Below are positions 1 to 6,652 of a stretch of 6,875 bases of DNA, piece by piece. The position numbers and the translations under genes are program-made. The notes under the pieces are model-generated. The model was not told the DNA's origin. It ran no database searches and saw only the letters and a list, made by a program, of their open reading frames with translations. Position 1 is the stretch's first letter. Every line of letters begins with the position of its first letter. Source of the stretch: Aquabacter sp. GTDB taxonomy: Bacteria; Pseudomonadota; Alphaproteobacteria; Rhizobiales; Xanthobacteraceae. The DNA lies in NCBI GenBank assembly GCA_030147645.1, contig JASBUY010000449.1, positions 1 through 6,875 of the forward strand. The letters are read 5' to 3'.

Positions 1-85
1 GGGCGTTCCGCAGATCGATATGCCCGACCGCGCGGCTCTGGTGGACAATCCGCTGGCTCCGGCTGGCCTGCGAACGTGGCGCTGA
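1..85 (+). CDS. 3' end of an unidentified gene (partial)
   Basis: An open frame enters from the left edge (codons from position 2) and reads 27 sense codons to a TGA at 83-85. The visible C-terminal residues include the stretch VPQIDMPDRAALVDNPLAP and end in LRTWR. I do not recognise the family from so short a tail. The frame is supported by its lack of internal stops, its G/C-rich third positions and its position: the next gene starts only 3 nt after the stop, as expected for co-transcribed, translationally coupled genes. The start and most of the protein lie outside the window, so no function is proposed. Confidence 0.6.
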   Translation, partial: GVPQIDMPDRAALVDNPLAPAGLRTWR

Positions 86-88
86 TCC

Positions 89-643
89 ATGCGTAGCCCC
101 GCCGAGATCCTGATTTTTTGGCGGGATGCCGGTCCTGAAAAATGGTTTGCGGCCTCGGATGCGTTCGACAGTGCCGTCCGCGATACCCTGCTGCCAGCGC
201 ATCTCGATGCGGTGACGCGCGGCGCGGGTTCCACGCCACTGGACGACTTCGAGAACAGCGCGGACGGCGCACTCGCGCTTGCGATCTTGCTGGACCAGGT
301 TCCGCGCAACGTGTTCCGAGGCACCCCGCGCGCATTCGCCACCGACCCGGCAGCCCTGGCGGTCTCGGAGCGGGCGCTGGCCCGTGGCTTCGATGCGCAG
401 GTGGCGCCGGATCTGCGGGGATTTTTCTATCTACCCTTCATGCATGCGGAGGATCTGACGCTCCAGGAGCACTCAGTCCGGCTCTATGAGCGGCTGGGCG
501 ACCCAGAGCAGTTGAAATATGCGGTGATCCACCGGGACATTATCGCGCGGTTCGGCCGCTTCCCTCATCGCAACCCGATCCTTGGCCGCGAGACGCGCGC
601 GGACGAAGCGGATTTTCTCGCCTCGGGCGCCTTTGCCGGCTGA
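89..643 (+). CDS. DUF924 family protein (COG3803)
   Basis: This encodes a 184-residue soluble protein of the DUF924 family (PF06041/COG3803), whose biochemical role is not established; the family fold is all-helical and TPR-like. Recognition rests on the LDQVPRN motif at residues 68-74, followed by FRGTPRAFATDP, and on the aromatic motif FFYLPFMHAED at residues 112-122. Both are hallmark blocks of the family. Members are usually about 180-200 residues, so this copy is full length. No signal peptide or membrane segment is visible, so it is probably cytoplasmic. The ATG at 89 lies 3 nt after the upstream stop with no strong Shine-Dalgarno sequence, suggesting translational coupling. The FUSC transporter gene follows after 14 nt. 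A shared operon is likely, but the context does not reveal a function. Confidence 0.9.
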   Translation: MRSPAEILIFWRDAGPEKWFAASDAFDSAVRDTLLPAHLDAVTRGAGSTPLDDFENSADGALALAILLDQVPRNVFRGTPRAFATDPAALAVSERALARGFDAQVAPDLRGFFYLPFMHAEDLTLQEHSVRLYERLGDPEQLKYAVIHRDIIARFGRFPHRNPILGRETRADEADFLASGAFAG

Positions 644-657
644 GCTCCCCATCCACC

Positions 658-2664
658 GTGAACCAGCCCCCTCCCCCGTCCGCGCCACCAAGCCTTAGCC
701 GTGACGGCGGGGCACCCTCCTGGCAGCGGCGCGGGCACCTCATGGTCCAGGATCTCGCGACCTTCGATCCGGCCCAATTCAATTTCGTGCTCGCCACGCG
801 CACGACCCTGGCACTCTTCCTTCCCCTGATCGCCGCCCAACTGACCGGGTGGACGGCGCTCATCTGGGTCGCCTTCGGCGGCTTCCTCACCTGCATCGGC
901 GACTGCGTGGAGGATGGCGATCGCGACCAGTTCATGCGCCTTGCAGTTGGCGCTGGGCTGGGCAGCGCCGCATTCGCCGGCGGCGTTCTGGCCGGTGTGA
1001 GCCTTTTACCCGCTGTGCTCGGCATGGCGCTCTGCGCGATAATTTGTGGCCTGATGGGGCTTTGGGGGCCGGCTTACGCCACACTCTCCCTGCCCGTGAT
1101 CTGGTCCTATGTGGATCTCGGCCTCCCCGCCGCGCGCCATGGCTTCACCGATGCCGTCAATATGGCCGCGCTGTTCGGGACGGGGGGCCTCTTTGCTCTC
1201 GCGCTGACCGTATTGTCGCGTCTCATTATGCCGCTCCGCCATCAGCGTCGGTCCGTCGCCCTCTGCTATCGGCGGCTTGCAGTATTTTCCGTGTCAGGCG
1301 CGACGCCCGGGCCGGTCAGCGCGGAGACCCAAGTGCGCGGCGCCATCGCGGCGGCACGGGCCTGCCTTCAGCTCACCAGCGCCCACCGTCCGCGCACGCG
1401 GCGCACTTTGGCGCGCCTCTCAGCGCTCACCGAAGCTGCCGATCACCTTTTCTCGTTGATCAGTGCAGAAAAGGAAGCCGGCAATCCCCTGGACTGCCAC
1501 CACAGCCTCCATGCGATCGCTCGCGGCATTTCGCGCACCGGAGCCCAGGCCTCGGTCCCAATGCCATCGGCGCAGGATGGCAATGTGTCGAGCGCGGCAT
1601 TGGTCCGCGCGTTGCGCGCGACAATGACCCTGCTTGAGACGGAATCTGACGCGCTCGCCCCCGTCGGGGCCAGCGCGTCGCTGTCCATGCGCGCGGGGCT
1701 CGCGCGCCTGAGGGCCAATCTCACCTTCCGCTCGGTCGCATTGCGCCATGCCCTGCGCTATGCGGCGGTCATGTGCGTCGCCGTCCTGGTGTTTTGGGTG
1801 TTTCCCAAGCCCTTTGGCTATTGGGTGCCGCTCACCGTCACGGTGGTGCTGAAGCCTTTTGCCGGGATGACGCTCGCCCGTGCCGTGCAGCGTCTGGCGG
1901 GAACTGTCGCGGGCCTCGCGATCGGGATCGTCGCTTTGCCGCTCCTGCCCTTCGTCGCGCTGAAGATGGCGTTCGTGGCCCTCGCCTTCTTCCTCATGAT
2001 GAGCGTGCTGCCCGTCAACTACAGCCTTGCCATTGTTTTCCTGTCCGCCGGCCTGGTGCCCTTCGAGCATGTGCTTGATCCCAGTCTCAGCCTCGACGTG
2101 GCCGGCTACCGGCTGGCCGCGACCCTTATCGGCGCCACCCTTGCTCTGGTGGGCGGACATCTGCTGTGGCCGGATTTCGAGCATCGCAGCCTTCCCGCGC
2201 TGCTCAACCAGACGCGGCGCGCCATGGCGGAGTATGCGCACGCCATTCTGAGCGGCGAGACGGCGGCCATCGTGCCGGCCCATCGGACGACCGGCTTGGA
2301 GGTGACCAACCTCCAGACCGCTCTCCAGCGGGCCCTGACGGAAATTGGCGGGGACGTCCAGGCTCTGCAGCGCCACGAACGGGCGTCCGTTGCGCTCCAG
2401 CGCCTGTTCGTCCTCCTGAACGTGGTCCGCCTCGCAGAACTGCCACGGACCCCGCCCGGATTTGCGGTGAGTTTTGCGCAGGCTCTTGCCGAGCCCCGCG
2501 CGGGAGCGGCCGCTGCCTGCCGCACATTGCTCACGCCTGCGGACGGTGTCCTACCTGCGCTGTTCAGCCTGTGCGAAGCCTTGGCGGACCTGGAGGCTGC
2601 CCCCTCCTCTCAAGACGAGAGAATGCCTCCGGCCGCCGCCCACCCGGTCGCAAAGCAGGCCTGA
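658..2664 (+). CDS. FUSC family inner-membrane transporter (aromatic acid exporter-like)
   Basis: This encodes a 668-residue protein of the FUSC (fusaric acid resistance / AaeB / YccS) superfamily, whose studied members export aromatic or other toxic organic acids across the inner membrane. The architecture is typical: a first block of membrane helices at about residues 43-200, a soluble middle region at about 200-360, a second helical block at about 365-507 and a cytoplasmic C-terminal tail. The second block carries the signature YWVPLTVTVVLKP (388-400) followed by RxxGTxxG around residues 412-419. The substrate cannot be read from sequence. No HlyD-type periplasmic adaptor (AaeA) or DUF1656 (AaeX) gene lies next to it, although these often accompany family members. 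The GTG start at 658 gives a proline-rich N-terminus. An in-frame ATG at 742 (Met29), closer to the first membrane helix, is an equally plausible start, and neither has a clear ribosome binding site. The last 55 bp overlap the convergent flavoprotein gene. Confidence 0.9.
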   Translation: MNQPPPPSAPPSLSRDGGAPSWQRRGHLMVQDLATFDPAQFNFVLATRTTLALFLPLIAAQLTGWTALIWVAFGGFLTCIGDCVEDGDRDQFMRLAVGAGLGSAAFAGGVLAGVSLLPAVLGMALCAIICGLMGLWGPAYATLSLPVIWSYVDLGLPAARHGFTDAVNMAALFGTGGLFALALTVLSRLIMPLRHQRRSVALCYRRLAVFSVSGATPGPVSAETQVRGAIAAARACLQLTSAHRPRTRRTLARLSALTEAADHLFSLISAEKEAGNPLDCHHSLHAIARGISRTGAQASVPMPSAQDGNVSSAALVRALRATMTLLETESDALAPVGASASLSMRAGLARLRANLTFRSVALRHALRYAAVMCVAVLVFWVFPKPFGYWVPLTVTVVLKPFAGMTLARAVQRLAGTVAGLAIGIVALPLLPFVALKMAFVALAFFLMMSVLPVNYSLAIVFLSAGLVPFEHVLDPSLSLDVAGYRLAATLIGATLALVGGHLLWPDFEHRSLPALLNQTRRAMAEYAHAILSGETAAIVPAHRTTGLEVTNLQTALQRALTEIGGDVQALQRHERASVALQRLFVLLNVVRLAELPRTPPGFAVSFAQALAEPRAGAAAACRTLLTPADGVLPALFSLCEALADLEAAPSSQDERMPPAAAHPVAKQA

Positions 2665-3812
2665 AGCAGATAGCCGCCGGTTGGCGCTTCCCAATCCAGC
2701 ATTTCGCCACAGGCATAGGTGCCGGGCAGCGCTTTGAGCATGAAGTGCGCATCGAGCGCGTCCCACGCAATGCCGCCCGCGCTGGAAATCGCCTTGTCGA
2801 GGCCGGCAACGCCCTCGACTGTTAGGGGCACGGCCTTGATGAGGGCGGCAAGGTCCGCGCTATCGGACGGGAGAGGTCCAGCCTCGCGCAGCATCGCGGC
2901 GGCCACGGGCGAAAGTCCCGCTCCCTTGCGCAGGCGATTGGCCATGGACTGCTTGGCGGGCACGGCCATTAAGGCCCGTTCGAGTTCCGCCGCCGATCGG
3001 TCGGGCCGCAGATCGAGATGAAGGGTCGCGTGGCCCCGCATTTCGATCTCGTCCCGCAGGAGCGCCGACAGCGCGTAGACCGCCCCGCCTTCCAGGCCTG
3101 CCGTCGTCACAAGGGCCTCCCCGCGCACCGCATGTGCGCCGAAGCTCAGCGCCACGCGCTTCAGCGGCGCGCCCGCCCATTTTCCGCCGAACGCCTCTGA
3201 CCAGGCGATGTGGAGACCCATGTTCGCCGGACGGAAGGGCACCACCGGAACGCCTTTCGCCCGAAACAGATCCGACCAGCCGCCGTCACCGCCGAGGCGG
3301 GGCCAGGAGGCGCCACCGAGAGCCAGAAGCGTCGCCGCCGAAGGCACCGTCCTAGGCCCCTCGGGGGTTTGGAACAGGAGATGCCCCTCTTCAGTCCAGC
3401 CCTGCCAATGATGGCGCTCGTGGAGGCGCACGCCGAGGTCCGCGAGGTGCCTTAGCCACGCCCGCAGCAAGGGAGATGCCTTAAAGCTGCGCGGAAAGAT
3501 CCGGCCGCTGGTGCCCACGAACGTCTCTTCCCCAAGCTCGGACACAAAAGCCACCAGATCCGCCGGCGCGAAAGCCTGTACCGCCTCAATCAAAGCGGGA
3601 GCCGGCGGGCGGTAGCGCGTGAGAAAACGGTCCAGCGGTTCGGAATGGGTGAGGTTGAGCCCGCCCCGACCGGCCATCAGGAATTTGCGCGCCGGCGACG
3701 GCATGCGGTCGAACACATGGACCCGGCGGCCGGCCCGCGCGAGCCGGGTCGCGGCCATAAGTCCGGCGGGACCGGCGCCGATGATGCAGACGGAGGCGGC
3801 TTTAACATTCAT
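2610..3812 (-). CDS. NAD(P)/FAD-dependent oxidoreductase, PP_4765 / HI0933 (BaiN-like) family
   Basis: This encodes a 400-residue cytoplasmic flavoprotein. The N-terminal FAD-binding Rossmann motif GAGPAG occupies residues 12-17. The family block RKFLMAGRGGLNLTHSE is at 42-58, a variant of the RKxxxxGxGRCNxTN block of HI0933-type proteins and typical, as I recall, of the PP_4765 subgroup. A central LALGGASWPRLGGDGG block follows. The C-terminal FAD-site signature GEMLDWEAPTGGYLLQACFATG starts near residue 369. A clostridial relative, BaiN, reduces bile-acid intermediates, but the reaction of proteobacterial members is unknown, so that name should not be taken as function. The ATG complementary to 3810-3812 is chosen because only two residues of slack precede the Rossmann strand, as in relatives. 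An in-frame upstream ATG at 3872 would add 20 unlikely residues. No strong Shine-Dalgarno precedes either. The 3' end overlaps the convergent FUSC gene by 55 bp. Confidence 0.9.
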   Translation of the reverse strand: MNVKAASVCIIGAGPAGLMAATRLARAGRRVHVFDRMPSPARKFLMAGRGGLNLTHSEPLDRFLTRYRPPAPALIEAVQAFAPADLVAFVSELGEETFVGTSGRIFPRSFKASPLLRAWLRHLADLGVRLHERHHWQGWTEEGHLLFQTPEGPRTVPSAATLLALGGASWPRLGGDGGWSDLFRAKGVPVVPFRPANMGLHIAWSEAFGGKWAGAPLKRVALSFGAHAVRGEALVTTAGLEGGAVYALSALLRDEIEMRGHATLHLDLRPDRSAAELERALMAVPAKQSMANRLRKGAGLSPVAAAMLREAGPLPSDSADLAALIKAVPLTVEGVAGLDKAISSAGGIAWDALDAHFMLKALPGTYACGEMLDWEAPTGGYLLQACFATGWAAAGGILSS

Positions 3813-3942
3813 AGCTCGGTTCTTGCCTGCCTGCGGCAATGGTGTCCATGGAGGGTGGTCGTTTATTACCAATCCTTATATGGACGTATCGGGCGATATC
3901 TGCGATGCCCTGGCGCGGCTGGGGGGGTGAGAAGGCCCCTAA
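3813..3942. promoter_or_regulatory. Divergent intergenic region between flavoprotein and diguanylate cyclase genes
   Basis: These 130 bp lie between two genes transcribed away from each other, so promoters in both directions are expected here. The only clearly AT-richer stretch in the spacer is about 3861-3882, containing TTTATTACC and CTTATATGG, which is the likeliest core promoter zone. I could not find a -35/-10 pair with good spacing on either strand, so no exact promoter is claimed. The plus-strand side also holds a run of seven G (3921-3927) just before the cyclase ribosome binding site, and a 16-codon ORF (3880-3930). Confidence 0.4.
3929..3935 (+). promoter_or_regulatory. Ribosome binding site of the diguanylate cyclase gene
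   Basis: GAGAAGG is a good Shine-Dalgarno match and ends 7 nt before the ATG at 3943, which supports that start. A stop codon TGA at 3928-3930, ending a short upstream ORF, overlaps it. Confidence 0.6.
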
Positions 3943-5046
3943 ATGGACAAGACATTCCTCAGGCACCGCGCGTTTGTGATCAGGCTGCTGCTGGGCTGCG
4001 GCACCCTGTGCGCGGTCGCCTTGTGGGTGTTTGAGGCCCATACCGGCCTGCTCTCGGATTTCGACCGGTACGGTTATCCCGCTCTGCTCACCGGGTTCGG
4101 TGTGAGCTTCGCGATGCTCCTCGCCCCCGCGCGCTTCTGGAAGGCCGCGGAACTGCTCGGCTACGCGACCTTCGTCATCTATTGCGCCTGTGGTGTGCTG
4201 GCATTTCCGGCATTGCCGCCAGCGACCCGCATCTACACGGTATCCAATACGCTCCAGTGGATGCCGCTCATCTATGTCACGGCGTTCCTTTTGTTCGCGA
4301 AGCGAAAGGCCATCGTGGCAGCGGCGAGCGCCTTCCTGCTTAATCTCGCCGCGCTGATCTGGACCGGCCTGACGGCGGCAGAGGGCTTATGGGACAAGAT
4401 CTACGCCTCTCTCATCGTCAATGCCTATGTTGTCCACCTTCTGACGCTGCTCGCCCTCTCGCTGTTCGCGGCGACGCTGGATGCGTTCGAGCGCGTGCGC
4501 AAGCGGGCCGAGGTTCTGGAGGGGGTGGCCTTTTCCGATTCGCTGACCGGCGTCGCGAACCGGCGCGGGCTGGAGCGCATCCTGAAGCGCCATGCCGAGA
4601 CGCCGGGCGCCCCCATGGCGCTCATCCTCCTGGACATGGACCACTTCAAGGGCGTCAACGACCGGCGCGGCCATGTGTTCGGCGACCGGGTGCTTCAGAC
4701 CATCGTGGAGGCGCTGTCGGGCGCGCTGCGCGCGGACGATGTGCTCGGACGCTGGGGCGGGGATGAATTTCTCGTACTGGCCGATGGCGCGTCCATGGAC
4801 GACACGCGGGCGCTGGCGGAGCGTCTGCGTCAGGTGGTGGCAGCGCTACCTGCGTCCGTATCGGGCGGTGTGACGCTGTCCGCCGGCGTATCGCTGTGGA
4901 ATGGGGAAGGCGGGCTGGAAGAGGCGCTGCGGCGGGTGGACATCGCCCTTTATGCGGCCAAGGAACAAGGGCGAGATCGCGTCGCCTATGCCGACCCCAC
5001 CGTGAGCGCCAGCCGCAAGGGGCGGACCAGCGCAGCGACGACCTGA
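3943..5046 (+). CDS. Membrane-bound GGDEF diguanylate cyclase
   Basis: This encodes a 367-residue protein predicted to make cyclic di-GMP from two GTP at the inner membrane. The N-terminal half shows six hydrophobic segments (about 11-31, 44-62, 69-91, 104-119, 121-143 and 154-177) forming a membrane sensor that I cannot assign to a named MASE-type domain. A short charged linker (about 180-195) leads into a complete GGDEF domain. Visible motifs are DSLTGVANRR at 199-208, the metal-site region LLDMDHFKGVND at 229-240 with Asp231 the likely metal ligand, the active-site GGDEF at 272-276, and the closing DIALYAAKEQGRDRV at 333-347. The product-inhibition I-site RxxD is present as RADD at 263-266, five residues before GGDEF. 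No EAL domain follows, so it should be a synthase only. Start choice is supported by GAGAAGG 7 nt upstream. The gene is transcribed alone, divergent from the flavoprotein and convergent with ccr. The signal it senses is unknown. Confidence 0.95.
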   Translation: MDKTFLRHRAFVIRLLLGCGTLCAVALWVFEAHTGLLSDFDRYGYPALLTGFGVSFAMLLAPARFWKAAELLGYATFVIYCACGVLAFPALPPATRIYTVSNTLQWMPLIYVTAFLLFAKRKAIVAAASAFLLNLAALIWTGLTAAEGLWDKIYASLIVNAYVVHLLTLLALSLFAATLDAFERVRKRAEVLEGVAFSDSLTGVANRRGLERILKRHAETPGAPMALILLDMDHFKGVNDRRGHVFGDRVLQTIVEALSGALRADDVLGRWGGDEFLVLADGASMDDTRALAERLRQVVAALPASVSGGVTLSAGVSLWNGEGGLEEALRRVDIALYAAKEQGRDRVAYADPTVSASRKGRTSAATT

Positions 5047-5096
5047 GTGTCAGGGATCTTCGCGAAGGTCACCGGCCCTGCCTGTGCAGAGTGGAG

Positions 5097-5129
5097 GGGC
5101 GCCGGATCAGAGGGTCCGACCCGGCGCCC
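5097..5129. terminator. GC hairpin between convergent genes, possible bidirectional terminator
   Basis: A perfect 9-bp inverted repeat, GGGCGCCGG at 5097-5105 and CCGGCGCCC at 5121-5129, encloses a 15-nt loop. It sits in the 98-bp gap between the stop of the diguanylate cyclase gene (5046) and the stop of ccr (5145), where transcription from both sides must end. Neither strand has a U-tract after the stem, so it is not a textbook intrinsic terminator. It may act as an RNA 3'-end stabiliser or with Rho. Confidence 0.5.
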
Positions 5130-5144
5130 GCATGAGAAATAGGG

Positions 5145-6431
5145 TCAGCCGCCGGTCGCGGCTTCGACCACATCCTCGAACGTGCGCAGGCCAGCGCGCG
5201 GCGAATTCACCAGGACAGCCATGTTGCCCGGCGCATGCTGGTTCTTCCACATCTTGGTGTGCGCATGCGGGATGCGGTCCCAGGGGAAGACCTCGGACAT
5301 GCAGGGATCCACGCGCCGGTCGATGATGAACTGGTTCGCGCCGGAGGCCTGCTTGAGATGGGCGAAGTGCGAGCCCTGGATGCGCTTCTGGCGCATCCAG
5401 ACATAGCGCGCGTCGAAGGTGATGTTGAAGCCAGTGGTGCCGGCGCAAAAAACCACCATGCCGCCGCGCTTCACCACGAGGCAGGAGACCGGGAAGGTCT
5501 GCTCGCCGGGATGCTCGAACACGATATCCACGTCGCGCTTGCCGGTGATGTCCCAGATCGCCTTGCCGAACTTGCGCGCTTCCTTCAGCCACTCGGCATA
5601 TTCGGGCGAGTTGACCGTGGGCATCTGGCCCCAGCACTTGAAGTCCTTGCGGTTGATGACGCCCTTGGCGCCGAGGCCGAGGACATAATCCCGCTTGGTA
5701 TCGTCGGAAATGACGCCGATCACATGGGCGCCGGACGCCGCCGCCAGTTGCACGCCGAACACGCCGAGCCCGCCAGAGGCGCCCCACACCAGCACATTGT
5801 CGCCGGGCTTCACGGTGTGCGGCGCATGGCCGAACAGCATGCGATAGGCGGTGGCCAGCGTCAGCGTGTAGCAGGCGGCCTCCTCCCAGGCGAGGTGCTT
5901 GGGACGCGGCATGAGCTGGCGCGCCTGCACGCGGCAGAACTGCGCGAAGGAGCCGTCCGGCGTCTCATAGCCCCAGATGCGCTGGGAGGGAGAGAACATC
6001 GGGTCGCCGCCGTTACATTCCTCGTCGTCGCCGTCATCCTGGTTGCAATGGACCACCACTTCGTCGCCCACCTTCCAGCGGGTCACCTTGGATCCAACCG
6101 CCCAGACGATGCCCGAGGCATCGGAGCCGGCCACATGGAAGGGCGCCTTGTGGACGTCGAAGGGAGAAATGGGCTGCCCGAGGCCGGCCCAGATGCCGTT
6201 GTAATTCACGCCCGCAGCCATCACGAAGACGAGCACATCGGTCTCGCCGAGCTCCCAGGTGGGCACCACCTCGACCTGGAACGAGTCCTCGGGCGCACCA
6301 TGGCGCTCGCGACGGATCGTCCAGGCATACATCTGCGCGGGAACATGTCCGAGCGGCGGGATCTCGCCAATCTCATACAAGTCCTTCAGCTCGGAGCCGG
6401 TAGGCGCGCCTGCCCTCGCGGTCTGGCTCAT
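5145..6431 (-). CDS. ccr: Crotonyl-CoA carboxylase/reductase
   Basis: This encodes a 428-residue enzyme that reductively carboxylates crotonyl-CoA with CO2 and NADPH to (2S)-ethylmalonyl-CoA, the defining step of the ethylmalonyl-CoA pathway. It is a member of the medium-chain dehydrogenase/reductase superfamily. The N-terminal catalytic lobe contains GVNYNGIWAGLGQP (74-87) and the CCR-typical acidic insert around HCNQDDGDDEECNGGDP (128-144) leading to RIWGYETPDGSFAQF. The nucleotide-binding GASGGLG motif is at 217-223. FEHPGEQTFPVS (305-316) and GSHFAHL (353-359) follow. By remembered alignment to the Kitasatospora enzyme, His355 should be the CO2-site histidine (inference). Length and sequence fit alphaproteobacterial CCRs (about 430 residues) closely. 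The ATG complementary to 6429-6431 is chosen for its strong ribosome binding site and because it matches family N-termini; a longer in-frame extension runs through the spacer and into the mutase gene and is not credible. It is divergent from ecm. Confidence 0.97.
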   Translation of the reverse strand: MSQTARAGAPTGSELKDLYEIGEIPPLGHVPAQMYAWTIRRERHGAPEDSFQVEVVPTWELGETDVLVFVMAAGVNYNGIWAGLGQPISPFDVHKAPFHVAGSDASGIVWAVGSKVTRWKVGDEVVVHCNQDDGDDEECNGGDPMFSPSQRIWGYETPDGSFAQFCRVQARQLMPRPKHLAWEEAACYTLTLATAYRMLFGHAPHTVKPGDNVLVWGASGGLGVFGVQLAAASGAHVIGVISDDTKRDYVLGLGAKGVINRKDFKCWGQMPTVNSPEYAEWLKEARKFGKAIWDITGKRDVDIVFEHPGEQTFPVSCLVVKRGGMVVFCAGTTGFNITFDARYVWMRQKRIQGSHFAHLKQASGANQFIIDRRVDPCMSEVFPWDRIPHAHTKMWKNQHAPGNMAVLVNSPRAGLRTFEDVVEAATGG

Positions 6432-6437
6432 AGCGTT

Positions 6438-6443
6438 CTTCCT
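6438..6443 (-). promoter_or_regulatory. Ribosome binding site of ccr
   Basis: Read on the minus strand, AGGAAG lies 6 nt before the ccr ATG, at the end of a repeated GGAA tract (three copies, 6439-6450). The purine-rich tract offers overlapping Shine-Dalgarno registers and fits a highly translated central-metabolism gene. It fixes the ccr start. Confidence 0.65.
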
Positions 6444-6492
6444 TCCTTCCTCTGCGGCTTCTGCCGACCTTTGTTTCGCACCGCAGCGTAGC

Positions 6493-6517
6493 AGAGAAAA
6501 CGGGGCTGGCGAGCCCC
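6493..6517 (-). terminator. Terminator-like hairpin in the ccr leader
   Basis: On the minus strand GGGGCT-CGCC-AGCCCC (6517-6502) forms a 6-bp GC stem with a 4-nt loop and is followed by G and then TTTTCTCT (6500-6493). This has the shape of an intrinsic terminator pointing toward ccr, about 60-70 nt before the ccr start codon. It would be an attenuator if the ccr promoter lies upstream of it, or an insulator if the promoter lies downstream. The stem is short and the T-tract is broken, so the call is tentative. Confidence 0.3.
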
Positions 6518-6652
6518 CCTTTGTGACAAGTGCGCCCTTCGACGCGATCAAGCATCTTGAAGGCCGAGAGGCATGCGGCGGCGGCATTTTTCCCATCGAC
6601 GGCGGCGCGGTTGCAGCGCACACTGACAGCAAACACGAATGGGGATGTGAAA

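Larger units (their letters stand above)
6432..6652. promoter_or_regulatory. Divergent ccr-ecm control region
   Basis: This 221-bp spacer separates the starts of two ethylmalonyl-CoA pathway genes read in opposite directions, so it should hold both promoters. Seen in it are the heptamer CCTTTGT twice as a direct repeat (6468-6474 and 6518-6524), a small odd palindrome TTGT-G-ACAA (6521-6529), a GC hairpin (6502-6517) and a spaced TTGC/GCAA pair (6611-6614 and 6629-6632) near ecm. Known regulators of this pathway are CcrR (TetR family) in Methylobacterium and RamB in Paracoccus. I cannot match either site with certainty and saw no well-spaced -35/-10 pair. Confidence 0.5.

Noticed and set aside
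1420..2376. A 318-codon open frame on the minus strand opposite the FUSC gene
   Set aside because: The translation is Gln/Arg/His/Gly-rich, low in hydrophobic residues and without a domain. It is the usual antisense shadow of a membrane protein gene in GC-rich DNA.
3813..3872. Upstream ATG at 3872 for the flavoprotein
   Set aside because: It adds 20 proline- and charge-rich residues before the FAD-binding strand, unlike relatives, and it consumes the divergent promoter spacer.
5235..6491. A 418-codon open frame on the plus strand opposite ccr
   Set aside because: Its translation is rich in His, Gly, Ala and Arg with no recognisable motif, and it lies fully antisense to a highly conserved enzyme. 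GC-biased codons suppress stops on the opposite strand, which explains it.
6557..6585. Possible sigma-70 promoter for ecm starting with TTGAAG
   Set aside because: No acceptable -10 hexamer lies 16-18 bp downstream. A second candidate at 6611 (TTGCAG) also lacks a good -10, so no exact promoter was called.
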